DNA of 64,000 nucleotides from Xanthoparmelia taractica (lineage: Eukaryota; Ascomycota; Lecanoromycetes; Lecanorales; Parmeliaceae): the NCBI GenBank assembly GCA_033085395.1, contig JANQBS010000047.1, positions 62,001 to 126,000 of the forward strand. Reading direction: 5' to 3'. Positions 34,934 through 45,625 of the stretch are shown here, piece after piece. Below the pieces are notes generated by a model, which ran no database searches, had not been told where the DNA came from, and was given only the letters and a program-made list of their open reading frames with translations. The stretch's first letter is position 1. Each line of letters opens with the position of its first letter. Position numbers and translations under genes: made by a program.

Positions 34934-35551
34934 CTATCCGCAAAGAGTAACACCAATGCCATCGCCAATAGGGCAGTCATGCGGGACACCATTGGTCGGC
35001 GTAGTGAAAACAGCCGGGCAAGACGTACCCGGCGGCGCGCAATGGCTCTGGAAGCAGCTCGGATTGGAGCTCGTAAGCGTAAACCCATACGGACCAAATG
35101 GGTTCCCATTGACCTCGCTAAGATCATAGCTGACCTGGCCGGTGCCCGTGTTGGTGTACTCGAACTGCAGAATCGGCTTCGAAACCTCGCCCGTCACCGT
35201 GCCCATCTTGATGGAGCGGCCGTTGTTGGGGGAGAAGTAGGTCTCGGCGTAGGTGCCCGTGCCGGCGGCGAGCTGTTGGATGGGGCTGCAGTTGGGCACG
35301 CCGCCGTTGTCTTCGCCTTGGCCGCAGACGTAGAGGTAGACGGGGAAGGTGCAGTGGTTGCGCACGTGCGCTTGGCCCTTTGTGCCGGCGGCGGTGTCGA
35401 TTTGCGTGACGGGGGTTCCGCCGGTGACGATGGGGGCGGCGGTCACGGCTGCAGCGTTGGCATCATCGGCCAGCGCGGGGGCGGAGAGGGTTGGGACGGC
35501 GAAGTATCCCATGGATACAAGGGTGGCGATGATGGTTGCTAGGAAATGCAT
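34934..35551 (-). CDS. BYS1/thaumatin-like secreted protein
   Basis: A single-exon 205-aa protein with a clear signal peptide (MHFLATIIATLVSMGYF, cleavage near residue 23-24, LSA|PA). The mature part resembles the fungal BYS1 / antigenic thaumatin-like family: HVRNHCTFPVYLYVCGQ, AAGTGTYAETYFSP, and SYDLSEVNGNPFGPYGF. It carries several cysteines towards the C-terminus (NPSCFQSHCAPPGTSCP, DCPIGDGIGVTLCG) that would form disulfides. BYS1 in Blastomyces is yeast-phase-induced; the biochemical role of the family is not established. A small, secreted, Cys-rich protein of this kind is an effector-like candidate, by inference only. Confidence 0.85.
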   Translation of the reverse strand: MHFLATIIATLVSMGYFAVPTLSAPALADDANAAAVTAAPIVTGGTPVTQIDTAAGTKGQAHVRNHCTFPVYLYVCGQGEDNGGVPNCSPIQQLAAGTGTYAETYFSPNNGRSIKMGTVTGEVSKPILQFEYTNTGTGQVSYDLSEVNGNPFGPYGFTLTSSNPSCFQSHCAPPGTSCPAVFTTPTNGVPHDCPIGDGIGVTLCG

Positions 35552-38405
35552 TGTTGGTATGGTGGTCTTTTTCTTGTAGCGAAGGGAAGGTAGGTCCTGT
35601 AAGGCTGGTGAAGGGGAGGCTTTGAAGATCGAAGCTGGTTGCTCGGAGACTTGGTGATAGACTCAAGGGGTGCTTGGAATGATTGTTGGACGGGGAATAT
35701 TGGAGGAACGCTTGAGCCTTATATAGACGGTCTTAATGGTTGAATGACGGACTCTCCAACTTGAGGCTATGTCGGAAGCGTTGCTAGTCCGCGCTGTAAG
35801 GAAAAAAGATGGTCCAGACGTGAAGCCGCTTCTCAGCTATCTCCTGAGGTCTTCAGCTGTATGAACTGAACTAGCATACTGTTGGTCATGCCTGACAATG
35901 AGGTGCAGTCCAATGCAATCGAGGTGTGAGTGGATCAGGGCTGGCTCATTGGATCATTCCACTTGATCCGTAATCTTGCAGACTTACTTCGAAGAACGGC
36001 TCGCAGATGCTCGGAGATCGCAAAGGTCAAAGCAGCTTACATGTTACACTGAGTACGACAAACATTGATTCACTCTTCATTGTGGCCAAGGTCGAGTCGA
36101 AAGAAGTCATTCATAACTCTGGGGGCCTGTCTTAGGAACAAAGAGAATTTTCTGCGAGTATTAATTAAATTGTACCGAGAATGACTGAAGAGCTGGGTAG
36201 ACTGGCCTCCTGGGTCTCATTTTCGTCCCAAAACGGTGTGATCTGAGCACGAGGCAAGTAGGTAAAGCCATAGAATGAACGAGGTAGCAGCTGAAACAAG
36301 AAATGACAAGAACAAACCGGATGAAGCACGTCTAAGAGGCTGGACAGCGAAAGTGATTTCCACAATGCAACCACCAAGATGCCTGGACCGCTCATCCAGT
36401 ATAGTGGTTCATAAGCCCCGGCCGCTGCAAGACGATCGTGCAACCCCCTGAGTTTGAGAACGTCTCGCCTAGATCTGGCGGGTTGAGCCAATATTGAGCT
36501 CTAGAGCTGAGAATTGGGACTATGCAATGTACACATGTCTGACTGATTGCGAACAACCCAGGGATAACGCATTTTCTTGCAGCGTCGGATGGCTTCTCAG
36601 ACATCATATTATAGCACCTCTTCGCCTGGACTCAGAAACCCTCATAAAAGCGAGAAATGTATGGAGCGAAGCCATATTCCGTGATAGAAAAATCCCAGCA
36701 AATAGGTTTAATAGGGGATGGAGCAGACTGAAAAATAGACCGCTCTTTTGTTGAAGACCGTGATGCGACCGCCTTGGGGGTCTGGCATTCTTAGACTCAG
36801 AGAGCCTTGTTGTAAAGTAATCTTGCTATGTAAGTTGTACACAGTTTGTGCTCGCAAATTGTGCCCCAGGATCGGCAGTCGGCATCCTTTGGCGAAAGGG
36901 GCTCGGTTCGTGCCACGAAGTGCCTCCCAGAAGCGTCAAGCGTGGGATCGTAGAGCCAGGCAATCTCCGCAGCACTTACCACACATAAATATTACATCCT
37001 TCCGATTGTCTTTTTTGCGCCATATTTGTTTCGGGCTTACATAGCTCTAAAGCAGTCACATCTACCTGATCGACAGGAGCACAGCAGGGGCGATACTCAG
37101 ATATAGCGACCTGATCGACTGGATCTGAAACCCTGTCAGCGATCAACCCAAGTCCCCTCGTAGAATCAGGTTGAACAGTAAGATCATCTTACTTAGATTG
37201 CAGTCATCTCATCGCAGTCGTGATCAAAATCCTTCCCTTGCTTGCTTTGCTGAAGGAACACTGCATCCAATTTGCTGCCACGCCCACGTTGGCCTCGGAA
37301 GCCTCATCTGCTTCTCAGTCCGCTACTTCTCGAGCGGTTGATAGGCCCGCCAATATCATCGTTTGGAGACTCCTCTACGAAAGTGAAAATATAAGGAGAT
37401 GACAAGGCTTCTCAGCGCCAAGAAGGCTGCGTACTGAGGGGCAAGAGGATTTTCCGCTTTCTACGTATCCCAAGTCTTTCTATGATTGGGCCGTGGCCAG
37501 ATGGGTCAGGTCAATACAGTTGGAGGTGGTAGAAATGCCCTTACATGACGTAGAGTGAAGAATAGCGCCAGACCGTCTTTGAGCAACCGAATTTTTGAGA
37601 ATGCTATTTGTAGCGAAAAACCAAGATACGGAAGCCGCGCGTTTATACTTCTGGACAAAGCTTGTGTCTTACTTCAAGAGAAAGTTGACAATATTCTTTT
37701 ACCGAAAAGGCTTCACAAAGGCCCCAGCATCCTCGGCGCGTGGAGTCGTGGTGTTCCGTCAGTATTAGTAATTGTCTTCCTATCCAGTGGAACAGCTCCG
37801 CGCGCACCAAGGCCACTTGCAAAGGCTGTATAAGGCCTCACCAACACCAAGTAGTACGAATGGTGTTTCTTTATCCTCGAGGCATGTCGGGGTAGATCAT
37901 TGCTAGGCTGCGGATCGATCTTTGAGGAAAGCGAGGCCGCCAACCTGAAATACGACTGCGTGTCCAAGGCTCACTGGGCCATTTGAGTTGCTGAAGACGT
38001 CGCTGTGCATTATTTATTCTCCAACATGTCCATTGTTCGATAAGAGATGAGCAGAGGCAACGGAAGCAGACGTATAAAGCCACAAGGCAAACCCTTCAAG
38101 TGTGGAGCTTCTTCCGAGCCTGAGGCTATGACTTCATCTATCTACAAGAGTAGCCAACAATTCGTGGCACAACACATAAGCCAGCAGTGCTCTGAAGGGA
38201 AAAAACATAGTCGTATGGACGATGGTGCATACTAACCTCTCAAAAATAAAAATAGGTAAAAAAACCGACGATGCAACATTTCCAAACCTAGATTGACTCA
38301 CGGGTGAGCGTAGACTTCTCCAGAAAGGGGATAGTGTCCCCAAAGTCTTCGCGAATGGGAGCCATGGTTCGTGGCTCAACTTCATGAGCGCCTCCTTGTA
38401 GGCCA
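35552..38405. other. Gene-free stretch, 2.9 kb
   Basis: After the BYS1-like promoter I find only short frames, no repeats and no RNA genes. Confidence 0.5.
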
Positions 38406-39444
38406 TCATATGCTTCTAAGCTCTCGTCCGTGGGTCTCTACATCATTCTTCGCATATTCGGACCGTTTATGGCCTATCACATAGCGTTCCATCAGCCTAA
38501 GCACCTCTGAACGAGTCACCTGCTCACCTCTGGCAAGGTCTTGCTTCGTGGATTTCCTCAGCGTCAGACCCACGCCCTCGTAGATCAAGACTATAGCAAT
38601 CTCCTCCAACAACGCCATTAATAGCAAAATAGTGACGCTCCCAGTAAGTGAGCTGAAGTTGAGATTATTTCCAAAAGTGTAGACGGAAGAATATATCAGT
38701 CTTATGAAAAGCAGCGGCAACGACGCCGCAACGGCAAAGAGTATCCTTTTCTCGCCTGACTCCGCATGAGAGATGGAGAGGGAGAGGATGGCTGTAGTAG
38801 CCAGGATCGCAACGAAAGAGACGATGAAGAGAGCGAGGCCAACTTTCGTCAACGTCTGCAGCCTGTAATGACCGGTTTTGCCATAATCTTCGCCTGACTT
38901 GATGCCACCGATGATACTAAGGATGATTCCCACAGTGTTAAGGAGCTCAGCAAGCTGTATATGTCTCGCAGTGATGAGCGTGTTGTGAAATTGGTTGATG
39001 TTCGCTGTGATTCGACTGAGCAGGCTACACAGAAAGTGAGGTTAGCACTTTCCGCACCAAAGAAGGATCTTGGCTGGTGTTAAGGTATATACGTGTATAC
39101 AGTGGAGACGGCTCTCGGCGCCATTCACGTCTCCCAGTGCTTCAATGCCAGACAGGAATTTGCAAAGAACGTACGTACCCAAAGGCTACCAGCTCAAGGG
39201 GCGAGACAGCAATACCTATAAGGACAGTATAACCGACGTATAGGGACACCGTGCGTGGCTGATTAATAGTAGCGAGCTCGAAGCATGCGCAGAGGACGCG
39301 AGCGATGGTGAAGACGATCATGAAGCGCCAGCCAGAGGATCTACTAAAGCCATGGCGGACGGTGAGGAGGATCGCAATGGCGAGCGCTGGGAGGTAGAAG
39401 ATTAGGAGGAGGATAGATACGCCGTTACGATAATCGACTGCCAT
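38406..39444 (-). CDS. Polytopic membrane protein, DUF7702-like
   Basis: Exons 39179-39444 and 38406-39024, with a 154-nt intron (GTACGT donor, GCTAACC branch point, GTAG acceptor), give 294 aa. About seven hydrophobic segments are visible, starting with ILLLIFYLPALAIAILLTV. The conserved-looking first-exon block is GFSRSSGWRFMIVFTIAR and CFELATINQ, then SLYVGYTVL, a pattern I associate with the fungal DUF7702 family. The C-terminal 45 residues are hydrophilic and probably cytosolic. Function is unknown; a receptor or transporter role would be speculation. A hAT-type MITE sits about 250 bp upstream of the start, in the likely promoter. Confidence 0.8.
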
Positions 39445-39690
39445 CCTACCAAGTACCTTAGGAACTTCAAATGGACCGAGAGGTCAGTAGATTCTGATCA
39501 AGAAAGCAAGCCAAGTGAATCAAGGAAGTGACAGGCGCAGCACTCCTTTGAAAGGAAGATAATTGGTAGAGTGGCATGACGGGAGGGATGGCATAATATA
39601 TGTCCCGTGCGCATGCTTCTGGGCTGCGCCATCAGCGTAATTAAGAAACAAGACGCAGTTGGTAGGAAGATGATTGAATCTACACTGGAA
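39445..39690. promoter_or_regulatory. Upstream region of the DUF7702-like gene
   Basis: The 246 bases between the membrane-protein start and the MITE. It ends with the left target duplication CACTGGAA at 39683-39690. Confidence 0.4.
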
Positions 39691-40122
39691 CAGTGCTGGC
39701 GATGGTGCACCAACTAACTGCTCCACCAACAGTTGAACCAGTTGGTTCTAGCAGTTGATGGTGCAGTTTAAGGTCTGGCAGTTGACACTTGGTGTGGTTT
39801 TGATCTGAAAACCAACTGGTCCACTGATAGTTTTGACGGTTTCCTAGATAGATAATGACTTGACTGTTTTAGGCTTAGATTGGTATACGTTAAGGTACTC
39901 TAGATACCTTACTTTAGTCCTAGTCTCAGCCCTATCTGCTTAGCCCTATACTAGCGTGCCAAGACCATTTTCTAATAATCAAAACTGCTCCACTGTTAGT
40001 TCAACTGACAGTTGATAGTTGGTTCGTGTATATAAGACAGTTGGTGCAGTTCTAGATTCGAAACCCAGTAGTTGGTGCAGTTTGGCCCCCAAAACCAACT
40101 ATTTCAACTATCGCCAGCACTG
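39691..40122. mobile_element. hAT-type MITE with 8-bp target-site duplication
   Basis: The 432-bp element starts CAGTGCTGGCGATGGT and ends with the inverse of CAGTGCTGGCGATAGTTG. It is flanked on both sides by the identical octamer CACTGGAA (39683-39690 and 40123-40130), the 8-bp duplication that defines hAT insertions. Inside, many copies of a short motif (CAGTTG, GTTGGTGCAGTT and inverses) crowd the subterminal 150 bases at each end, as expected for hAT transposase-binding repeats. There is no coding capacity, so it is non-autonomous. Confidence 0.88.
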
Positions 40123-40306
40123 CACTGGAATCTACACTGTTGATGCTTGGTGTGACATTCAGCTTGTCCTCTGAGGTTGCGTGCGGCGTCAAAGGTCCTG
40201 TCATTAAGATGCTTTGCACAGCCGTGGCACGCACAGCTATCCCAATCAAAATCAGTTTGGCCCCATTTCTTACCTACCTCTCGCTTGTTTCGCTTCGCTT
40301 TGTAGA

Positions 40307-40445
40307 CGATTCAGAAGATTCAGGCAACTTGGGTTCCCTTATTAGACAAACGTGGTGGAACACTCATCAATTGCGCCCACCAATCATTTGTCAAACATGC
40401 GCTACGCTCTCTCATTTGCTAAGAAGGCCTCTCCAAGACCAACCA
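40307..40445 (+). pseudogene. Truncated copy of the deaminase gene 5' end
   Basis: This stretch aligns by eye with 42475-42630, the upstream region and first ~35 codons of the intact deaminase. The shared core includes GCGCTACGCTCTCTCATT and the AAGAAGGCCTCTCC/AAGAAAGCTTCTCC segment. The start codons ATGATG have become GTGGTG, the copy breaks off where the zinc-binding part would begin, and intervening codons are altered. It is a dead partial duplication about 2.2 kb upstream of its source. Confidence 0.8.
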
Positions 40446-40806
40446 GGCTCTTCGTCTCTGAAATAATCAAGGGAACTTCTTAAGAGCATGGGAAGAACCT
40501 ACAAAGGTACGACATTAGAGTACGTTTGAAGGAGGACGAGCTCTATAATTCTGAACTCTGATGAGGCTCTGGCTTCGACTGAAAACGTTAAGTCTTTCGC
40601 TGTACCTAGATGCAAAGCTGCACAGCCAGACTGCTTAGGGGCGCAGCAGGCCTTATTTTAATATTCAGCGAACTCCATTATTCCGCCATCAAAATATTCA
40701 AGAGAACCTACCAACACAGAGACAACAACTCAAACCCCCCCCTCAGAAGAAAACACTAAAAGAGGACCTGCTTTCACTCCTTGTTTTCATTTACTAGGAC
40801 CACGTG
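40446..40806. other. Intergenic
   Basis: About 360 bases leading into the Cys-rich membrane protein gene; nothing recognised beyond probable promoter sequence. Confidence 0.4.
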
Positions 40807-41724
40807 ATGTCGCTAACCTGCTACTATCCTAGCGGCACGTCCTCCCCTGACACACCATGTCACTCTGATAATGGAGCAAGCGCATGCTGCGCCCATACTG
40901 ACACATGCTTGAGCAATGGTCTTTGTCTCGCACAAGGTGGCTCCGAATTGATAAGTAGAGGCAGCTGCACCGATGAATCCTGGCAACGCCCCGAGTGTTC
41001 GCAGTACTGCTCGGATGGTAAGAAATTCTTTTAACCAACGGTGAAAATCCATTCATCGCAACCCTGGTTATGGCTTAGTCTTAGTCTTAATCTTGACGCT
41101 GATATTGGGTTCGCAGTCAATACGGGCGGTGGGGCCTTAATCTTCCTCGCTGGTTACATACAGGACCAATTCCGATTCTGCTGCGGCCTATTCCATCCTT
41201 CCAACAACACATGCGCCGTTGCCACCAAAGGAAGCTACGCGCCGTTCCCCCTTGAAGCTGGACAGGTGATCTTCAACCGCACATCTGGATCTACATCTAC
41301 CAACATCGCGATCCCCGTCACCGTTACTAAGACTGCCAGCTTCACTGTCCGCGCCACGGCTACCGACACCGTCACGGCAGCGGCGTTGATATCTCCATCA
41401 AAGTCTCCCTCTGTTTCAAGTACGTCACTATCGTGTTCGAGTAGGGAAGCAGCGGTAGGGGCCGGATTGGGCGGATCCCTCGGGCTTGCACTTCTTTTCA
41501 CCTTGGGGTTGCTGTGGAGACAGAGAAAGCACAAGCAGAGCTTGAGGACGGATGTTCAGACATTGGAGTGGAGATACCACGAATTGACGACCAGGATTGT
41601 AACTCTTAGCAGAGATGAGCATCAGCCAATACATCACCTTCCTGCCTGGACCCCTCGCGAGTTGGACGGCCGAACTACGTCTTTCCCCTCGGAAATGGCG
41701 GATACGCCAAGATGTGCTGGATAG
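40807..41724 (+). CDS. Cys-rich single-pass membrane protein
   Basis: Exons 40807-41017 and 41117-41724 (99-nt intron, GTAAGA donor, CGCAG acceptor) give 272 aa. The ectodomain has regularly spaced cysteines (LTCYYPSG, CCAHTDTCLSNGLCL, SRGSCTDESW, CSQYCSD, FCCGLFHP), a pattern common in fungal surface proteins. A Ser/Thr-rich stalk follows, then one transmembrane helix at about 182-204 (AAVGAGLGGSLGLALLFTLGL) and a basic stop-transfer (WRQRKHKQ) with a short cytosolic tail. No signal peptide precedes the first cysteines; a further 5' exon is possible. Topology resembles wall-sensor-like proteins, but ligand and function are unknown. Confidence 0.78.
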
Positions 41725-42525
41725 ATGGAGGCAGGGATAATTGATACTAGCGTCTTAGTTTTCTATGTATGTGAGCTTGGCAGAGTATCTGCTTTCTGTT
41801 GAGCATGACGACCCAGCGTCAATCAATTAGACCAAGTCTAAATCAGCTTTCGCCAGGAAGATTTATACGATATTGATTTATTTTTTTCCGTCCCAAAAAA
41901 GGCCGGGGGTAAAATAGCAGAAATGTCCTCGTACTATTTCAAATCCTTCCGAATGCTTCATTCTCAAGATTTTTAATACTTAAGGGAAGAGGGGCTAGGT
42001 AGGTAGTTGCAAAAAGCATTGCAATCCTTGGCATTGTCGCTTGTCGCCCCCAACGCTGGCTCGTGAGGTAGTCCTAAACTTACTCCTCTCTTTTACCTTC
42101 AACTTAAAGCTTTGCTCCAGGCACGACAAGATTATAGATGACTTTGAGAAACCTGCCGACCCGATCTGGTAGAGACACCCTGTCCGCCTTCTCCGAAGTC
42201 ATCTTGAGTATCTCTCAAGTCGAAGAAGGCGGGATATCAGTGGGTACCTCATATCTAGATGTCTTGTTTAGTAGTCTGGTTAATAATAACTTCTAATAAA
42301 TTGGAGATTAGATAGTAGCTTATCGTTCAAGGAGTAGATATCTAGAATTCCTCTCGTTCGTACGACGATTATCTGGATCGCGCGATAATAGGGCGGCGCT
42401 CTCCCGATGCCCGATTAGAGGTACCTTAGATTTTCTGCCTTCTTGGCACTAGATATGCGACCACCTTATGGAAACCGATTCACAGGATTCGAGCATTTAG
42501 GTTCCCTTATCATTCTCAAACAAAC
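41725..42525. other. AT-rich intergenic region
   Basis: About 800 bases, AT-rich around 42250-42350, containing the source of the duplicated deaminase upstream sequence (from about 42475). No gene. Confidence 0.5.
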
Positions 42526-43020
42526 ATGATGGAACTCTCATCATTTGCAACCCCTAATCATTTATTATATATGCGCTACGCTCTCTCATTCGCTAAGAAA
42601 GCTTCTCCGAGACCAACCAACTTCTGCGTTGGAGCTGTCCTGGTCGACGAAACTGCAAATGCCATCTTGTCCACCGGCTATACGATGGAGCTCCCTGGCA
42701 ACACTCACGCCGAGCAGTGCTGCCTCGCTAAAATGGAGAAAACTAAATTACCGGAGACTGGTGCAGCAGCGCAGAAGCTTGTCCTTTATACTACGATGGA
42801 ACCCTGCAATAAAAGGGCGAGTGGAAACACGCCATGCACGGAAACAATTTTGGAACACGGTGGGATCAGTGTCGTCTATGTGGGCGTCAAGGAGCCGGAG
42901 AAATTCGTCGGAGAGAACGTTGGCAGAGCGAAGTTAGAGGAAGCGGGGATCAAATATGTCCATGTGCCCGGCCTTGAAGCAGAAATTCTAGAAGTCGCAA
43001 CAGCTGGCCACGAGAAATAA
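42526..43020 (+). CDS. CMP/dCMP-type zinc deaminase (riboflavin-deaminase-like)
   Basis: A single-exon 164-aa protein with the cytidine/deoxycytidylate deaminase fold. The zinc site is complete: His61 and catalytic Glu63 in NTHAEQCCLAKM, and Cys94 and Cys104 in MEPCNKRASGNTPC. The N-terminus (MRYALSFAKKASPRPTNFCV, GAVLVD) and the terminal block VGVKEPEKFVGENVGRAKLE are like the RibD/RIB2-type pyrimidine deaminases of riboflavin synthesis. The reductase or pseudouridine-synthase partner domains are absent. Substrate is therefore inferred. ATG at 42526 was chosen; a second ATG follows at once. A broken partial copy lies upstream at 40307-40445. Confidence 0.88.
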   Translation: MMELSSFATPNHLLYMRYALSFAKKASPRPTNFCVGAVLVDETANAILSTGYTMELPGNTHAEQCCLAKMEKTKLPETGAAAQKLVLYTTMEPCNKRASGNTPCTETILEHGGISVVYVGVKEPEKFVGENVGRAKLEEAGIKYVHVPGLEAEILEVATAGHEK

Positions 43021-43473
43021 AAAGCATTTACCACTCAGTAAGCTCTCGGGCTGGCTTTTTGAGGCTCGGGGATCCAAGAAATCACTACACTGCTGCAGAG
43101 ATCTGGGTTCGCACCAGCCTTCAACGGCCTATCTTGCGCTGTTACCTTTGGTGAGAAAACCATATGGATGGTCGACTACAGAAATCATTCAAGTAGGAAA
43201 GATGCGATCAAGGCCTTGATGTCGAATTCTTCAAGGGTAGGTCGGGGGACTGTTACATGCGACAGGGCTGAGTAGTGCAACCCGGGTAAATGAGGTCACG
43301 TGCGCACGCGCTCCGGTCCTTTCTCCATGTCAGGCGGAAACATCCGGCATTAGTGTACGAATACGGTACTCCGTAATGATGATGCAATGGGCTACCTTAC
43401 GTGAAATCGATCGCAATCAACGGTTAAATACACCGTAGCACCCATCCTCTCTCACAATCTTCGAACAAACCAT
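43021..43473. other. Intergenic
   Basis: About 450 bases, no gene; likely promoter of the following gene. Confidence 0.5.
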
Positions 43474-44408
43474 ATGCGTCTTCCCATCTCCCCAACCACT
43501 TTCCGGAGAACTATCCAAGCCTCGACATCTCCAAGTCAATTCACCAATAGAATCTTTCGCTTCTCCAATCAAACACGCAACATGTCTTCAGGTATGCTTC
43601 TCGTATTACCATGACGACTGGACTCTCTTAGCTAACAATAGCGTGCAGGTACAGGAGATTTGAACATTGAGAATACAAACATCAAGACTGCCAGTGGTGT
43701 CAGTCTTGATGAGCAACAACGGACGCTGGTCGGAAGTGTTCTTGACGTGAGTATCGATGACTGAACGTCAGATGTACTCTGCGAGACTAATAAAATCCAG
43801 CTGTTTGCAGGTCGACCATCGCTGAAGAAGCTTCAGCTATGGGATGACGAGGGTGTCTTCGAAGACCCTATCACCAAAGCCGTAGGCCGCAAGCAATATG
43901 AACCCCAATGGTATGGCCTCCAGACCGCTTTCTCGGAAATCGAGCGTCTCCACCATGAAGTAACTTCCGGCGGTAATCCAATTTCGATGGACTTGCGCAC
44001 CCGCTACGTCGTGAAGGGCATTAGCAAAGAACAGACCATCGACAGCAAGGTCAACATCTTCTACGACAAGGTGACGGGCAAGATCACAAAGGTTGAGGAC
44101 AAGTGGGACGGCAAGCTCCCTGATAGCTCTATCCAGAATGTGAGTATCGATCAGCTTGTCAATCCCTGGTGGTGGGTGCATTATTACGAAGGATGGTTGT
44201 TCTGGGGTTGGTCCTTCACTTGGAATACCTGGATGTGGCAGGTTTGTGCTGCCACCAGTGACGCGATGGAACTTAGTAGGAGTCTTGACAAACATATACT
44301 GACATCGCCTTTTCTTAGGCGTTCCGCAAGATTAATGCTGTGACCGTGCCGAAAATTGTTGGAGTGCCAAAGTCAGATGAGGAGGATGCGAAACGGGGCA
44401 ACCAGTGA
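43474..44408 (+). CDS. Unknown protein with SnoaL-like appearance and Trp-rich segment
   Basis: Exons 43474-43591, 43649-43746, 43801-44241 and 44319-44408 give 248 aa. The basic, Ser/Thr-rich N-terminus (MRLPISPTTFRRTIQAS) could be a mitochondrial presequence; a second ATG at 43582 would omit it. The core (YEPQWYGLQTAFSEIERLHH, DLRTRYVVKGISKEQTID, VNIFYDKVTGKITKVEDKWD) has the look of a SnoaL/NTF2-like fold. A 34-residue stretch (44140-44241) with about nine Trp residues precedes AFRKINAVTVPKIVG. That stretch begins with a perfect donor (GTGAGT), so an alternative 179-nt intron 44140-44318 would remove it in frame, giving 214 aa. The C-terminal KSDEEDAKRGNQ reads the same in both versions. 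Function unknown. Confidence 0.7.
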
Positions 44409-44813
44409 TTCTACTCTCGGCGCCTTCTTCTAAGTGACATTTGTGTATTATCATTAGGCTTCAGTAAAGCAGCTGGGTCAACATAAGAATGACCTTTCAC
44501 CTGGACCCTCTTTAGAGCCACAGTAGTCGGCTCATAGATCTCATTCAGTTCAAGCATAAAGCAACCATTCACTGTCGTTGTTACCCAAAGACGTGCACAC
44601 TCAAAGGCCACGCAAGATAACGGCCGGAGATGTGCCTTGGATAGCGAAAGGGATTACGATATGTCCGCGTTAAGCCCGAATTAAGTCCGTGAGCTTTGGA
44701 TGAAGATAGCAGCAGGGAGATTATAAGAGAAATGTTTGACCCTACGAGACATCAACTCCCACAGGCTTACCTTTTGCGTGGAAGAGCCTACCTGTCTGCA
44801 CGCTCGAATCACA
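44409..44813. other. Intergenic
   Basis: About 400 bases, no gene. An in-frame extension from 44696 into the SDR exists but runs through the intron and is not the real start. Confidence 0.5.
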
Positions 44814-45625
44814 ATGTCCTCCCCATCAACCGTTGTACTGATCACCGGTACCTGTCCACCTTTCCCACGGCCTCGTCGTCCCTTTCACTGACATGCCTTT
44901 TCCCAGGTGCCAACTCCGGCATCGGCTACGCAGCAGCCAAAGTCATTGCGTCCGCCTCCCCTAAATATCATGTCATAATGGCAAGCCGTTCCTTGGAAAA
45001 TGGCAAAGCAGCCAGCTCAGCCATCCAAGCAAGCGGCATTGAAGGCAAAACATCAACCATACAGCTAGACGTCACCGAAGAGTCGTCTATAGCAGCTGCT
45101 GCAGAGCAAATCGAAAGAGAACACGGTCGTCTGGATGTATTGGTGAACAACGCAGGCATATACTCCAAAGCCGGCACTCTGAAAGAGAAATTGGAAAGTA
45201 CCTTCAAGACCAACGTCATCGGCGCAGCTCTCGTAGCCGAAGCTTTCGCACCCCTTTTGCTCAAATCGCCAAATCCGTACCTGCTCCACATCAGCAGTGG
45301 CCTCGGCTCCATAAACCTCGCGTCGGACCCGCAATGTTCGCACTTTGCGGTTGATGCTCGAGCGTATCGGCTGAGCAAGGCGGCGTTGAATATGCTCACG
45401 GCGCAAGACTCGAAGGTGCTGGGGAAGCAGGGTGTCAAGGTCTTCGCTGTCTGTCCTGGTTTGGTGGAATCGAATTTGAGGGGGCGGGGGAAGCAGGAGG
45501 TGACTGCGCAGGGAAGAGCGGGGGATCCAGAGGTATCGGGGTGGACCATATTGCAGATTATGGAGGGTGAAAGAGATGCTGATGTTGGGAAGTTTGTCCA
45601 TAAAGATGGAGTCTATCCTTGGTGA
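44814..45625 (+). CDS. Classical short-chain dehydrogenase/reductase
   Basis: Exons 44814-44847 and 44907-45625 (59-nt intron, GTACCT donor, CCCAG acceptor) give 250 aa. The splice completes the cofactor motif: TG|ANSGIGYAAAKVIA. All classical SDR elements are present: the adenine-stabilising LDVTEESS, NNAG (VNNAGIY), the catalytic Ser strand (LLHISSGLGS) and YRLSK with Tyr and Lys intact, then CPGLVESNLRG. The family resembles carbonyl-reductase-like fungal SDRs, NADP(H)-dependent in most characterised members. Substrate unknown. It differs from the SDR at 33.5 kb, which lacks the catalytic Tyr. Confidence 0.9.

Noticed and set aside
44696..44813. Upstream in-frame extension of the second SDR
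   Set aside because: It reads through the first intron and places ~75 residues of non-SDR sequence before the cofactor motif; the spliced version starts MSSPSTVVLITG, as the family does.
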